Positions 28,473-38,892 are shown, counted from the first letter of the stretch. The stretch is DNA of 64,000 bases from Shinella sp. UYSO24 (GCA_902167985.1 CABHNZ010000001.1:124001-188000), one strand, 5' to 3'. The notes: generated by a model not told the origin, from the sequence alone. Program-made: numbers and translations.

Positions 28473-28754
28473 TCAGGTCAGTTCGATTTCGCGGACGGCC
28501 TCCAGCATGGCCATGGTCTCCCGATGCTGCCTGCGCAGTTCGGTCAGGAACTTTCGCGACCTGATGCCTTCGGCGGTGAACTGCCCATGGCGATAAGCTC
28601 CGTTTTGCCTCCCCGTCGGCGCTCCGGCTCTGGCCCCGTGGAAGCGGCAGACCTGCTTACCGCGCTCTGCTGGAGCCTGGCACTGGCACCTTGTCCTCTT
28701 CGACATGGCTGTGCATCGCGGCGCGGACTGGAACGGATAGATTTTCTTGTTCAT
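28473..28754 (-). CDS. HGxxxGAPxGxxNGAxRHG-motif protein, 93 aa
   Basis: The product has paired cysteines (RCQCQAPAERGKQVCRFHGA) followed by RAGAPTGRQNGAYRHGQFTA. This is a small family of zinc-finger-like proteins common in alphaproteobacterial mobile elements and often coded next to phage packaging or tail genes. Function not known. It overlaps the 3' end of the next gene by about 100 bases in another frame; the inner ATG at 28706 (MSKRTRCQC) reduces that overlap. Confidence 0.65.
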   Translation of the reverse strand: MNKKIYPFQSAPRCTAMSKRTRCQCQAPAERGKQVCRFHGARAGAPTGRQNGAYRHGQFTAEGIRSRKFLTELRRQHRETMAMLEAVREIELT

Positions 28755-29460
28755 GGGATTGCATCACTCCTTTTGTTGAAGGCCTCCCCCCGTGGGTGAC
28801 ATTCCCGACGATAGCCTGACCGCCCTCGTGGACATGGACATGCTCGACAACGACCTTCTGGTTTCCGCCGTTTCGATGCTTCCGGAGAGCTTCCATCTGC
28901 GTGGCGAAGGTCCGCATCAGCTTGTTGACGACGCGCTCCTGAAGGTCGAGCTGCTTGATAGTTTCGGTGTGGTTCATCTTCCGCGTGAACGACAGGCTGG
29001 CAAAATGGACGGCTACCATCTGAAGCGCCAGCATCGTTTCAAGCTGATCTCTTGGCTCGATGCCTCGAACCATTGCGATGGCGACATTCAGGTCATCCAT
29101 GCTGGCAACCGGCCCGATGGACACGGCGTTCACCAGTTGCTTGATCGCGCCGTGATAGAACGCTTCATCGGTAATCCCCATCGCCTTCGACACCATAGCC
29201 TGCGCATAGGCCTGGCTTGGATGATCGAGATAGACGTTGTGACTGTTTCCAATGCTCCGGAACTGCGGCGTCTTCTCTGACACATAGGCCTTCGCCGCAT
29301 CCAGGTCTTCCACCGAAACCTGCATCTCGGCTCCGGTGGTCCGGTCTGTCAGCGTCACCATCCCATCTAAGGCCTTCGCCTGCAGGCGCTCGATGTTCTC
29401 TTTCTGGGAAACCTGCTTCACCGGCGCGGAAGCCTGCTCCTTCGCCTTCTCCTTAGCCAT
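28657..29460 (-). CDS. Conserved phage-island hypothetical protein, 267 aa
   Basis: Starts MAKEKAKEQASAPVKQVSQK with a basic, probably disordered head. It then has a helical body (AYAQAMVSKAMGITDEAFYH, LALQMVAVHFASLSFTRKMN) and a His-rich tail (VVVEHVHVHEGGQAIVGNVT). Such proteins are regularly found beside the HGxxxGAP gene. A 13-bp palindrome variant (29496-29508) is 36 bases upstream of the ATG, in operator position. Confidence 0.62.
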   Translation of the reverse strand: MAKEKAKEQASAPVKQVSQKENIERLQAKALDGMVTLTDRTTGAEMQVSVEDLDAAKAYVSEKTPQFRSIGNSHNVYLDHPSQAYAQAMVSKAMGITDEAFYHGAIKQLVNAVSIGPVASMDDLNVAIAMVRGIEPRDQLETMLALQMVAVHFASLSFTRKMNHTETIKQLDLQERVVNKLMRTFATQMEALRKHRNGGNQKVVVEHVHVHEGGQAIVGNVTHGGRPSTKGVMQSHEQENLSVPVRAAMHSHVEEDKVPVPGSSRAR

Positions 29461-29680
29461 GCGATGCCTCCTGTATCCTGGCACCAAAGCCGAGCGCCCA
29501 ATTTAGGCGGCCCGACGTTTGATTATGTTGATTGTTAATCAAGTTTGGGGGGCACCGGATGCTTTGAATTGCTTTAGGTTTGCTTTGCCTGCGGTAGCCC
29601 GAATTCACGTTATGCGGCCTTGACGGATGTACGCGTGATCGGCGACGTTCAGCCACTTTCCGGTGCATAGGGGGAATGCC

Positions 29681-30355
29681 ATGCTTATCCGATCTGCTGT
29701 CCTGCTGCTCTCGCTGCTGACCGCTGGCATGGCCGCTGCGAACGACTGGCCTGACGCCTACAGCCGCCGCGATTTCAAGCTCGGCATGACGCTGAACGAA
29801 TTCAAGAAGCAGCCCTATCCCGATTCCGCCAAAGCGCCGAAGGCATATAGCGTCTGCTCGAATGAAAAGCGGGCGCAGAACTCCGGTTATGAGGACTCTA
29901 ACCTCTACGGCGGTGGCCTGGAAAAGGCTGGGGTTATCAAGTGCTCGTACTACTGGGATGATGCCAGCACGAAGATGGTTTTCACGGCCGGGCTCATGTT
30001 GGCCGACCTGTTCTCCCACACCGAGTTCTATTTCCTGTCGACGGACAAGGGCAAGGAGCCGGTCCTGTTCTGGATTGTCACCGGTGGCCCGACGGGATCG
30101 TTCGACGGGCTGGTGCCGGTCATGACCAAGGCCTACGGGCAGCCGGAGCACAAGACGGAGCAGGTGCAGAACGGCGTGGGCAACGTCTTCACGAATGACG
30201 TCTATACCTGGCGCAACAGCAGCAGCTCCATCGAGTTGAAGCGCTTCGGCAATACGCTCCGGGTGTTTCAGGTCGATCACGTCCTTGAGCCGTTGATGGC
30301 AGTGTTCAACAAGCGTCTGGAGGCCATCCAGGGCGAGCAAGCGAAAAAGCTGTAG
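29681..30355 (+). CDS. Secreted hypothetical protein, 225 aa
   Basis: Begins with a Sec signal peptide (MLIRSAVLLLSLLTAGMAAA, cleavage likely after ANA-type residues near 22). The mature protein has FKLGMTLNEFKKQPYPDS, two cysteines (VCSNEK, IKCSYYWDD) that may pair, and GLVPVMTKAYGQPEHK. This layout, a GMTxxEF repeat, is typical of small periplasmic proteins that assess gene-product state, but I cannot name a family. It is isolated on the plus strand within the minus-strand tail block, as lysogenic-conversion genes often are. Confidence 0.68.
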   Translation: MLIRSAVLLLSLLTAGMAAANDWPDAYSRRDFKLGMTLNEFKKQPYPDSAKAPKAYSVCSNEKRAQNSGYEDSNLYGGGLEKAGVIKCSYYWDDASTKMVFTAGLMLADLFSHTEFYFLSTDKGKEPVLFWIVTGGPTGSFDGLVPVMTKAYGQPEHKTEQVQNGVGNVFTNDVYTWRNSSSSIELKRFGNTLRVFQVDHVLEPLMAVFNKRLEAIQGEQAKKL

Positions 30356-30383
30356 GGTGGGCGAATAGACCATGACGGCCGCC

Positions 30384-30926
30384 CTATCGATGGAAGCGGC
30401 CGCGAACCTTCGCCTCGGCCGCCTGAACGATCTGTGGCCAACGCTGGATCGCTGCGTGCAAAAATCCATAACCCGACTGATTGAAGAGCCGCCCCGCTGA
30501 GTCGGTGCCGACGAAGCCGTATTCCAGCCGCATAGCGTATTCCGCCTGAAATCCCATGAAGATGGTCGATCCCAACGCGGCACCACCGATAACCAAAGAG
30601 ATATCCGCTTCCGCGAATTCCGTGTCAGCCGCCTTGATGGTCGGCATCGCTGTGCTGGACGCCATGAAGGACCGGCGGAGGTTGCCGGTATCGACCGGGA
30701 GGCGTCCGGTGCCGGACCGATTGACCGGCCCCTGCACCTGCTTTCGGTTCTTGCCGCGCCCCTTTGATCCCAGCCCCTTCGCGATGGCACTTTTCGTTGA
30801 GGCCACCGATGGACCTGGCTCGGTCACCTCGTGAGCGATCATCTCGGCCGCAGTATGGAAAACAGCTTCAAGGCGCTGTTCTTCCTTCTGTGCCCACTCT
30901 GAGACCTGCGCTGCAAATGTTCCCAT
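30384..30926 (-). CDS. Phage tail completion / HK97 gp10-like protein
   Basis: The 180-aa protein has the pattern of head-tail joining or tail-terminator proteins: an N-terminal helix, a basic stretch (GSKGRGKNRKQVQGPVNRSG), then GRLPVDTGNLRRSFMAS (the P-x-DTG-x-LR motif of the gp10 family), and C-terminal YAMRLEYGFVGTDSAGRLFN. It follows the tape-measure/Ntn genes on the same strand. Confidence 0.72.
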   Translation of the reverse strand: MGTFAAQVSEWAQKEEQRLEAVFHTAAEMIAHEVTEPGPSVASTKSAIAKGLGSKGRGKNRKQVQGPVNRSGTGRLPVDTGNLRRSFMASSTAMPTIKAADTEFAEADISLVIGGAALGSTIFMGFQAEYAMRLEYGFVGTDSAGRLFNQSGYGFLHAAIQRWPQIVQAAEAKVRGRFHR

Positions 30927-30928
30927 GG

Positions 30929-31699
30929 TTATCCAGCCGAAGCCGCCTTTCGCTCTGCTTCAAGCTGCAGGATGCGTTCCGGCAGCCGGGCACCAAGCGA
31001 TGGATCAATAACCCTGCCGATGGCATCTTCTGGCCAACGCTGTTCAATCCAGGTATCGACCTGATCTTTCGATAGGATCGCAACCTGCAGAAAACCTCCG
31101 CAATTGAACGGCCGACCTGATGGCACTTGGTCCGCCCCGCCGCTTCGCGCCCGACTGGCGCATATAAAGCGAATGCATATTTCGTCCGCTTGCATTCCAT
31201 CGGCATCAGCCAAACCGAATTCTTGTAGAAGGTCGGCTCCCGGATTGAAGGAAGCCCAAGTGCCTTGCACCGGATAGATCGTCCAAGGCTCGGACTTCGT
31301 AGTTTCACCGGTATCGCTGGACACGGTTCCCTTCTCATAACTCATCACCCGATAAGCCTCGAACGCCTGTCGAGCCTCTGACCACCCAGCAACCATAACC
31401 GTGGTTTCGCTTACCTCGGCCTGCTGTGGCATCTCGATCAGGACACGCTCATGTGTGGCTTTGGCGATATTGCCGAAGTGCTCGACGAGGTGATCGAAGG
31501 ATATCATGTGCTGGCCCATCATCAGCAACATGCCGATGCCCATCGGAGCCATGCCTGTCCAAGTGAGGACGCAGTTGAGATGCGGCAGAACGTGCATCTT
31601 GGACATATAGCCGCTCACAATCCCGCCTTCGCCGTAGCAGATGCCGTCTGCCGCGAGCACAACGCAATTATCTTGGATGCTGACGATTACTGCGCTCAT
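30929..31699 (-). CDS. Ntn-hydrolase-like (proteasome-fold) protein in the tail module
   Basis: Starts MSAVIVSIQDNCVVLAADGI. The strand-turn VVLAADG, then a second strand with MHVLPHLNCVLTWTG, strongly recalls the N-terminal sandwich of proteasome-beta/HslV-type Ntn hydrolases, where xxLAAD is diagnostic. The usual catalytic Thr1 is not directly after the Met, so activity is uncertain. At 256 aa the size fits. It overlaps the tape-measure stop by four bases and so belongs to the tail operon. A second protein of this kind is at 43393. Confidence 0.58.
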   Translation of the reverse strand: MSAVIVSIQDNCVVLAADGICYGEGGIVSGYMSKMHVLPHLNCVLTWTGMAPMGIGMLLMMGQHMISFDHLVEHFGNIAKATHERVLIEMPQQAEVSETTVMVAGWSEARQAFEAYRVMSYEKGTVSSDTGETTKSEPWTIYPVQGTWASFNPGADLLQEFGLADADGMQADEICIRFICASRARSGGADQVPSGRPFNCGGFLQVAILSKDQVDTWIEQRWPEDAIGRVIDPSLGARLPERILQLEAERKAASAG

Positions 31700-34600
31700 G
31701 CTGCCTTCTTCTCCAAAACCAGTTGCAAGCCATCTCCGCATTCGCCGCCGGGAGCCAAGCCGCCCGGTGCGTAGCTCCCGCTGCCGGAGAATAACCCGCC
31801 ATCTGCGAAACCTGGAAGCCTACCCGAGTTGATGCTGTGGAGAAGCCCAAGATTTTTGCTGGTCGCGTCCGCGTTGACGATGAATTCACCGTTCGAGACC
31901 CGAGCGAGCATGCTGTCGGATCGGCCAGTACCAGGTCCTTGAATTTGCCGCCGTCAGCGAAAAGCCCGACGATGGAGCCGGACGCCGCCTTTGCCGCTTG
32001 CCCACCAATAGCAGAGAAGTTCGGAGAGAATAGGCTGCCGAGCCAGCCCATAATGCCACCGCCGCCGGTGGGCGCGGATGGAGCAGCCGGGAACGCTGAG
32101 GTGAGAGACTGCCCAAGCTTTCCAAGGCCGCCGCCGAATGACGTGAGGTTGGTCGCGGCATCTGTGGAAGCACCCGCAAGCTTGTTGACGGCATCGACAG
32201 CGCTTCCCATGCCCTGGCTTTGAATGCCGGGGAACATGGCCATCTGCTGCGCTGTAAGGCCGTTCTGCCACGATCCTCCCGCCATACCAGCGCCGCCAAG
32301 GTCGAAGTGCATCTGATCGACCGCGCCGTACTTGCCTTTCGGACCACCGAAATAGCCGCCCCACCGGAACTGGTCGGCAAGTTCGGGATATTTCTCCATC
32401 TGCACGGCGCGGGCAGTTTGAGCGAACTTCTCATACTGGCTGAAGCTCGACGCATGCTGATAGTTGCCGAGCAGTTTGCCGTTGGCAAGGTCCGTAAGCT
32501 GGACGTCGGTTGCGAGACCTTTTCCATGGAAGCGGGGATCGCCTGCCCGGAAGCCGGACATGGCATCGACTTTATAGCCGGGGAACTTGGTCGCTGCCGT
32601 ATTCAGGATGTCCGTTAGGCGCGGATCGACGCCGGATTTGTAGTTGCCGACGAAACCAAGGGCCTGACCGACGCCGGATGCCGCCAAGCCGCTGTAGCCA
32701 CCGGGCGCATTGTTGTTCGCGGCGGCTTTACCCCCGAACGCGGCCGCCGCTACCGAGCCAACAACACCTCCTGCTCCCGCCGACCCTCCCGACCCTTTGG
32801 TGCCGGTGATCAGATCGGCGAAGATATTGCCGAGGCTATCAAAGAACTTCTCCCAGAGCTTCGACGCCTCATTCTCAAGTGAAGACTGCAGGCCCTTCAG
32901 GAACGCCTTGCCGATGTTGTGGCTGCCGGAAATCAGTTCGTTGCTGAAGGCCGAACCGAAGCCCTTGGCCATGTCCTTCGCCTGCTGCCAGTCGTATTGC
33001 TGACCGATGCGCTGCCCGCTGGCACTGTTCACGTCTTCGGTCATGCCATACTGGCGTTGTGTCTGGACGATTTGGCGGCTGCGCGGATCAAGGTGAGCGT
33101 CCGACACCTGCCGGTCCATATCGAGCTTGAACTTGGCCTGGCTGATCAGATCGACGTACTTGGCATATTCGGCAGTCTTCTGCTTGATCAGGTCGATTTC
33201 CTTCTGATCGACCTCTGTGCCGTTTTTGGCGGCCTCCTGCCGGAGCTGGGAGATCAGCTCGAATTCCTTGCGAAGGCCAGCCGCCGCGCCCCCCGTCTGA
33301 CCCACAAGGGCAAGCTCTGTTTGCTGATCCTCGATCATCTGCTTCAGGCTGATGGCGCGTTGCTGAGCCGCATCGCGAAGCTCCATCTCCTGCCGGACCC
33401 GCTCAAGTTGGACGGCGCGATCCGCACGGGCAGTTGCACCGCCGCCTTCATCCATATTCGCAGGCCGCTGTGCGAGCGATTGAGCCCGCGCTGCTGTCTG
33501 GCGTTCTGCGAAGGTCCTGGCACGCATGGAGAGCTGTTCGGCGGCGAACTGTTCATTCACCTGCCTCTCGCCGACAGAGCGTCGGGCCACGTACCCGCGA
33601 AGGGCATCACGGTCTCGAAGACCGGCCGGGTATCTTCCAAGGCAATGGCCTCAGGGTTTTATCCAGCAAGGCCGCCTGCTGAGCAGCGGTTACCAGTTTC
33701 TCGCCGAGAGCGAGCGCTTCATCAGCCTGCTTCGAGAGGCCTTTGGCATCGCCGATTTCTTTGAGCTTGGTGGAGAATTCGTTGAAGCCGTCAACGCCTT
33801 TGACCTTCAACAGATTGAAGGCATCAGCGAAGTCCTTGTATTTCCCGGATGCATCGAAACCAGCCGAAGCTATGGCTTTGACGGCATCTCCAACGGCCAT
33901 CATGGCTTCGGGGTGATCGGCGGTCTTCGCAAGGTTCCGCGCTAGGTCGTCGACATCCTGATTGAATTTTTCAAGGTCGCCGTGTCCGTTACGGACGCCC
34001 TCAAGGAGTTTGAAGACCGGCCCTGCAAAATTTGCTTGGTCGCCGCTCAGGTTCTTCAATCGCTCCACGGACGAGAGCCCGTTGCTGGCAAGATAGTCCT
34101 TCGTCCATCCGGCATTCACGGTGCTGCTGAGATAATCGGATAGCTCCGACTTCATCGACTTCCGCAGGTCTTCCCGTTGTTTGTTCGCCTGAGCGAGGAT
34201 GAAGGTGTTGCCGCCCACGTTGCCGGGGCTCACCTGGACGTCAGCGAGAGCACCGTAGCGCTCCTTCAGCGCGTCCAGCGCCTTGGCATTGTCGGTCAGG
34301 ACATCGTTCAAGGACTTCGCGGAGCTGGTACTGTTGGCAAAATACTGGATCGCCGAAGCGGCCAAACCAGTCAAAGCGATGGAGGCAATGGAAACCGGGC
34401 TCAACAGTGTCTGAGCCGCGCCGACGAGAGCGCCACCGGCTTCCTTTGCGCTCATGCCAGCGAGGGCACCGGCAACCTGCGGACCCTGTTGAAGAGCAAC
34501 CGTCTTGGCGCTTGCCCCTGTCAACGCCGTGCTGAAGATGTCCTGGCCTTGGAAAGCCAGATTGATCGCCGCCGCTCTGCCGTGCCCGCTGCTGATGCCG

Positions 34601-35205
34601 CCCGATCCGGACTGCACCTGGCTTTGAGCCTTGCTCAGGCGATCAAGAGCCAAGCGCTCCTTGTCGATAGCGGCAGCGGCCTCGGTAGCGTTGAGAATGT
34701 TGAGCTTCTGCAGGCGCTGGATGTTCGTGATGTTGCTGTCGTACTGCTTTTGAGCAGCGTCGAGCGGCTTGTACTGGTTGGTCAGCCGTTCGATCTCGTC
34801 TCGGTATGCCCGAACATGAGCGGACTGATCTCCAAATGAACGGGCCCCGTCACCAACACGCTTGAGCTTTTCGTTCAGCGTATCGACCTGTCGGGCGGCT
34901 TCGGTGGCAGCGGTACCGATATCCTTTGTCGACGTGGCGGTCTGTGTCGCCTGCTTCGCCATTGATGCAAGCGTGCGGTCGATGGAGTTTGTCGATGTCC
35001 CGAGCTTTTCAAGCCCCTGGATGATGCGCTGCAGCTCTGGGGAGATGTCAGCGAAGCCCCGGCTCATCTTTGAGGCCGAGGCGCTGGCACGATCTGCCGC
35101 CTGATCAACCTTGTTCGCCGAAGCGGTCAAGCGGTCGAGGTCGCTCGAAGCCCTTACGGCACCGGAAGAGTCTACCTCGAACCCGAGAACTGCTGTGTCT
35201 GCCAT
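31696..35205 (-). CDS. Phage tail tape-measure protein with embedded M15-like peptidase domain, frameshifted
   Basis: At about 1170 residues this is the largest island protein. It starts MADTAVLGFEVDSSGAVRAS and has long Ala/Ser/Gln coiled coils and hydrophobic segments (PVSIASIALTGLAASAIQYF). Near 32470-32570 is a peptidase-like segment (SGFRAGDPRFHGKGLATDV, then VDQMHFDLGG) with the H...D...HxD order of M15-type zinc peptidases; it could open peptidoglycan during DNA entry. The end (MLARVSNGEFIVNADATSKN) is the standard tape-measure tail. Frame breaks occur near 33600 and 31930; the latter is cured by one G. Confidence 0.85.
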
Positions 35206-35207
35206 CG

Positions 35208-35743
35208 TTACTTACCTTTGGCTTTGCGAGTTGGGCGAGACGGTGCGGCCTCGGAGCGGCAGCTTTCGCGGCAGTCCCCTTTACGAGCTTGGTAGGCTCT
35301 CCCTTCTCCGGCGCGAACAGGACGCGGGACGTTGCGTAGAGCCGCACCTGCTCGAAGAAATTCGGGAAGCGCTGCATCAGGGATTTCGCATTGTCGCGAT
35401 TGCATGGATATGGCTTGCCGCCCTCTTCGATGTTCTTCCAATCGAGGACAGCGGCCGAATACCGAAGGATGTCCAGATCGCGATAGCCTTCATCATCCCG
35501 AGTGCTCTTCGGGAGGCCGTCAAAGCCGGGTGCCGTTTCATTGCGGAGGATGGCCTGCACCTCATAGAGCGCAGCCCGCTGGACCGTGGAATCCGGCCCG
35601 GCAATTTTCACCTGGATATCGGTCAAATCCCCAAGGGCGTCGAGGATCGGCATGAAGCGACCCTCTTCCTGGATTCTCTGCATGTCTTCGAAATAGGACA
35701 GATCGACCACGAGGGTGCTTCCTTCACTGCTTGATGTTGTCAT
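35208..35743 (-). CDS. Phage tail assembly chaperone-like protein, probable frameshift
   Basis: A ~178-residue protein directly upstream of the tape-measure gene, the canonical position of tail assembly chaperones. It starts MTTSSSEGSTLVVDLSYFED and has helical content with LRYSAAVLDWKNIEEGGKPY. The frame as written runs past the tape-measure start. One base added near 35240 gives a natural basic tail (AAPSRPTRKAKGK) and a stop at 35208. The classification rests mainly on position and size. Confidence 0.6.
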
Positions 35744-35966
35744 TGTCGGTGGCCAGGTCGCCCGGCTCGAAAATACCCGGGAACTCCCGGCCTGCGGCTT
35801 GCAGCTTCTCGGCAGCGGCTTGGAGAACGTATTCGTTGACCGACATGCCGGATCGGTTGGCCGCGTCGAATAGCGCCTTTCGAAAACCGAGACATACCCG
35901 TCCGCCGCTCAGCATGAGGGCAACGACTGGTTCACGTCGGGAATGAGTTGCGGTCGCGTTCTGCAT
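35724..35966 (-). CDS. Arc/RHH-like small protein, 80 aa
   Basis: The segment LMLSGGRVCLGFRKALFDAA followed by NRSGMSVNEYVLQAAAEKLQ is a ribbon-helix-helix with the typical GMSVNEYVLQ helix. It overlaps the tail-chaperone gene by 20 bases and is the first gene of the tail operon, so it may regulate it. The ATG at 35966 (MQNATATHSRRE) was chosen; the frame extends to 36038. Confidence 0.65.
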   Translation of the reverse strand: MQNATATHSRREPVVALMLSGGRVCLGFRKALFDAANRSGMSVNEYVLQAAAEKLQAAGREFPGIFEPGDLATDNDNIKQ

Positions 35967-36188
35967 CGCTCGATCTCCTTCAACGGCTCGGAGATAATCA
36001 TGCGAGGAACGGGAGCGGCATTCGGCATACTTGGGCATGTCTGGCCATTCAGCCGCGGCAAATCCGTTGACACCTCGATGTGGCGCCGATCGACGTCAAC
36101 AGATTTTGGATCTCGCGACAATTCGTCGTGCGGTGTAGGCATCATCTGGGTGATTGCCGACTCGCCGTATTTCGGTCAGCTTTTCCAC

Positions 36189-36995
36189 ATGGATGATTTG
36201 GAAATTCTCATCGGTGAGCATACGACGCTCGATACACTCCTCGGCCGAAAGGTCATGACGAGCATTGAGGTTGAAGGCGTTCATATCCCTGCAAACTCGT
36301 TGCGGTCGCGACTGCATTCTTACGGTCAGCCTCTCGTTCGCTTTCTGCGGAACTCGGATTTTCAATTCCAGCTGATTGGCTCCGCGACTGGTTTGGCCTA
36401 TCGCGGAAGAAATCTCCTCGTCAGCACAGCTCATCAATTGACGGGCATTCCGGAGAACGAGGTGGGCGTTATCAACGTCGACAGGAACTCCTATATCAGC
36501 TCGGCCGGTTTCACCGGATACACATCGACCAAGGGACAAAACGACGGCGACGGCCGAGACCTGGCAGTCTTCGAGTTCACGGAACAAGCCGCGCAGATGG
36601 TCAATCTTCAGCGCCGCTTCTTTGCACTAAACGCTGACAAAATGCTGGATGAGGGTGACGACGTGGTCGGGTATCTCGCGTTTGGCTGCCCGTTCGCCGA
36701 TCAAAACTATGACGTCTACGACAACAACCAGCTCGACACTGTCATAAGATCAATGGTTTGTACGCCGGGCGCTCAGCTGACCGACGTGGCCTTGGGCTCG
36801 TGCACCACTGTGGCAACAATGGATTTTGATCCGAACGGTCTTTCTGGCGGTCCTGTTTTCGCGACAATTTTCCGCCGGTCAGAGCTAACCCTGAAATTTG
36901 CGGGTGTCATCAACCGCGCGGGCGGCGGCGTCATCCACTTCATCAAGGCGAAGGAAGTCCGAAAACTGCTCGACCTCTCCTTCGAGCTTCCCTGA
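36189..36995 (+). CDS. Trypsin-like serine protease, cargo gene
   Basis: A 268-aa cytoplasmic-looking protein with a complete chymotrypsin-fold triad in the right order and spacing: His82 (LLVSTAHQL), Asp124 (DGRDLAVFEF) and Ser219 (NGLSGGPVF, the GxSGGP box). There is no signal peptide, so it would act inside the cell. The frame is open 82 codons upstream (to 35943), but composition is poor there. The ATG at 36189 is my choice and is uncertain. It is convergent with the DUF4209/HEPN-like gene. Proteases of this type occur as effectors in several bacterial defence systems. Confidence 0.75.
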   Translation: MDDLEILIGEHTTLDTLLGRKVMTSIEVEGVHIPANSLRSRLHSYGQPLVRFLRNSDFQFQLIGSATGLAYRGRNLLVSTAHQLTGIPENEVGVINVDRNSYISSAGFTGYTSTKGQNDGDGRDLAVFEFTEQAAQMVNLQRRFFALNADKMLDEGDDVVGYLAFGCPFADQNYDVYDNNQLDTVIRSMVCTPGAQLTDVALGSCTTVATMDFDPNGLSGGPVFATIFRRSELTLKFAGVINRAGGGVIHFIKAKEVRKLLDLSFELP

Positions 36996-37006
36996 CCCCT
37001 TGCCGA

Positions 37007-38892
37007 CTATTGCCAGAGCCCTTCATCGAATTGCTGACGATATGGAAATAATGGGATGAGACAAAGCCGGAAGATAAGCCAGCACGCATAGGCGGAATCC
37101 GCGCCGAACGGTGCGCCGTCGCTCATCAAACCATGTGCGACTTCGTGACGGATCGTTGGGCCTGGCTGAGATAGAAAGACGTTTTCGATATCGGTAACGA
37201 TGTCGTCTCCGAAGACCTCCACCAACTCCGTCCGCATACCATCGAACAGCCGTGAGATGGTCATGTCCTGCTGCGTCTTGTCGGAAGCATCGAAGGTCGA
37301 AACATCGTGACCGTGGCCTTTCATGACGTGTCGGATCGAAGCTTCCAGCAGCGGTGTCAAAATATAGAGGCCGCTCACCGGGTCGCCCTGAAAGAACCGT
37401 CGAAAACCTCTGCTGTAGGTTCTAACCAACTCTTCTGGGACAAAGCCGCTATATTTCAGCAGTGCCGAAAATGTTTCGTCGGTCAGGTAGTAGCATTCGT
37501 TGATCAGGCGGCGGGCAGTCTGGATGTCCCCAGCGGCAAATATCTGTCTTCGGATTCGCTCCGACTGGACAATGGACGGCCGCAAGCTTTCATCCGTGGG
37601 CGTAGACATTAAATCGATGCCAGGTGAACGGTATGAGACCTTTCCATCTCGATCATGATAGGAGGCAGTGAAAAGAGACGACAGGGGGTGGTCCTGGATG
37701 CTTTTTATCGCCTCGGCGCGAAGCCCATCTGGTGATGGCGACCGCGACATATCCGCGAAACCAAAAGCATGTCACGGAGCGGCAGACCTTCGAATGATGC
37801 CTCCCGGTCTCCAACAATATCCGCCAGATTGATCTCGTGGGAAAAGCTTCCCATTTCCTCGGAAATATTGATTTGCACGTCAACGAGACGGTGGCGGAGT
37901 TCTCGCCGCTTCTCCTTCACATCTGGTATTCCATGCAGTTCAGAAATGGCGTCGGCAAGAAGGCCTGCGGCCATCATCGCGGAATTGCCCGCCATCCGAT
38001 CTGCCATCCGCACCTGGGTCTCTGCAGCATCTATTCTGCAACGGTAGTGATCCTGCATCGAACCTGCTTCGCGATAAGCCGACGCGGTCAGTCGCAAAAT
38101 ATCGATCCGATCATGGTCGTCTGCCGCCCCATTCCTTTGGAGCCAGTCTTCGGTCAAATGACCGACGTCTGCTGCGGGCAGAACATCGTACTGCAAGGCA
38201 AGCTTGGCCATGCGCTGCACGTTGCGGATGTCGTTGCCGGTCAACGCGCCTTGAAACAGATCGGCTGCCAGTTGCCGCGCCTCCGCAGCCTCAGGCTTCC
38301 CGAGCCCCACCGTTCGCATTGCCGCCAAGCTCAGGGCGCGTTTCAATAAATCACGCGCCTGTGCGCTATATGGAGAATTGGACCCCTCGAAGCGGAACTT
38401 TCTGGTCTCTGCTGCAACCTCGCGAATAGTCTGGCAGTATGAGAAAATCGCGGCAAGGCCGAGATCGACGCGCCGCCTGTTTAGCAGCCAGGCAACATCC
38501 GACAGGCGAGCTTTTAATGTCGTATCCGTGGCGATTTCCGCCATTCTGGCCACGGCATCTCTGGTCGGCCGAAAGTCTTCCGGTATGGCAGAACGCCTTC
38601 CATCCATCTGGACCATGGGCCCATAGGGGTCATTGACGTCGTTGGGACGGTAATGAAACCCGCACACAGCTGCAAGCGCTTCATAAACGATGCGAGCGTC
38701 CTCTGCTCCTTGACTCGATGCGTCTTCTGCGGCTCTTAGAAAACGCGACTGATAGTCATGACAGTCGGCAATTTCAGCGCTCTCCAGAACCTGTTCGAAA
38801 GCGATGCTATCGACCATTTCAATCGTGACGGTAAGATATCGAGGCCCATCATTCCGGTCATCTCGCTCTTGATCGCTTTCTTCAACGGCCAT
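37007..38892 (-). CDS. DUF7380/DUF4209-like protein with HEPN-type RX4H motif, frameshifted
   Basis: A ~628-residue protein. The N-terminal two thirds are helical (IADCHDYQSRFLRAAEDASS; VDLGLAAIFSYCQTIREVAA). The C-terminal DUF4209-like domain ends GPTIRHEVAHGLMSDG and then AYACWLIFRLCLI. R-HEVA-H is an RX4H motif, the catalytic signature of HEPN ribonucleases. One G missing near 37727 splits the frame after GLPLRDMLLVS; adding it joins both parts without other change. The ATG at 38892 (MAVEESDQE) is preferred to 38916. A role as a growth-arresting RNase is inferred. Confidence 0.68.
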
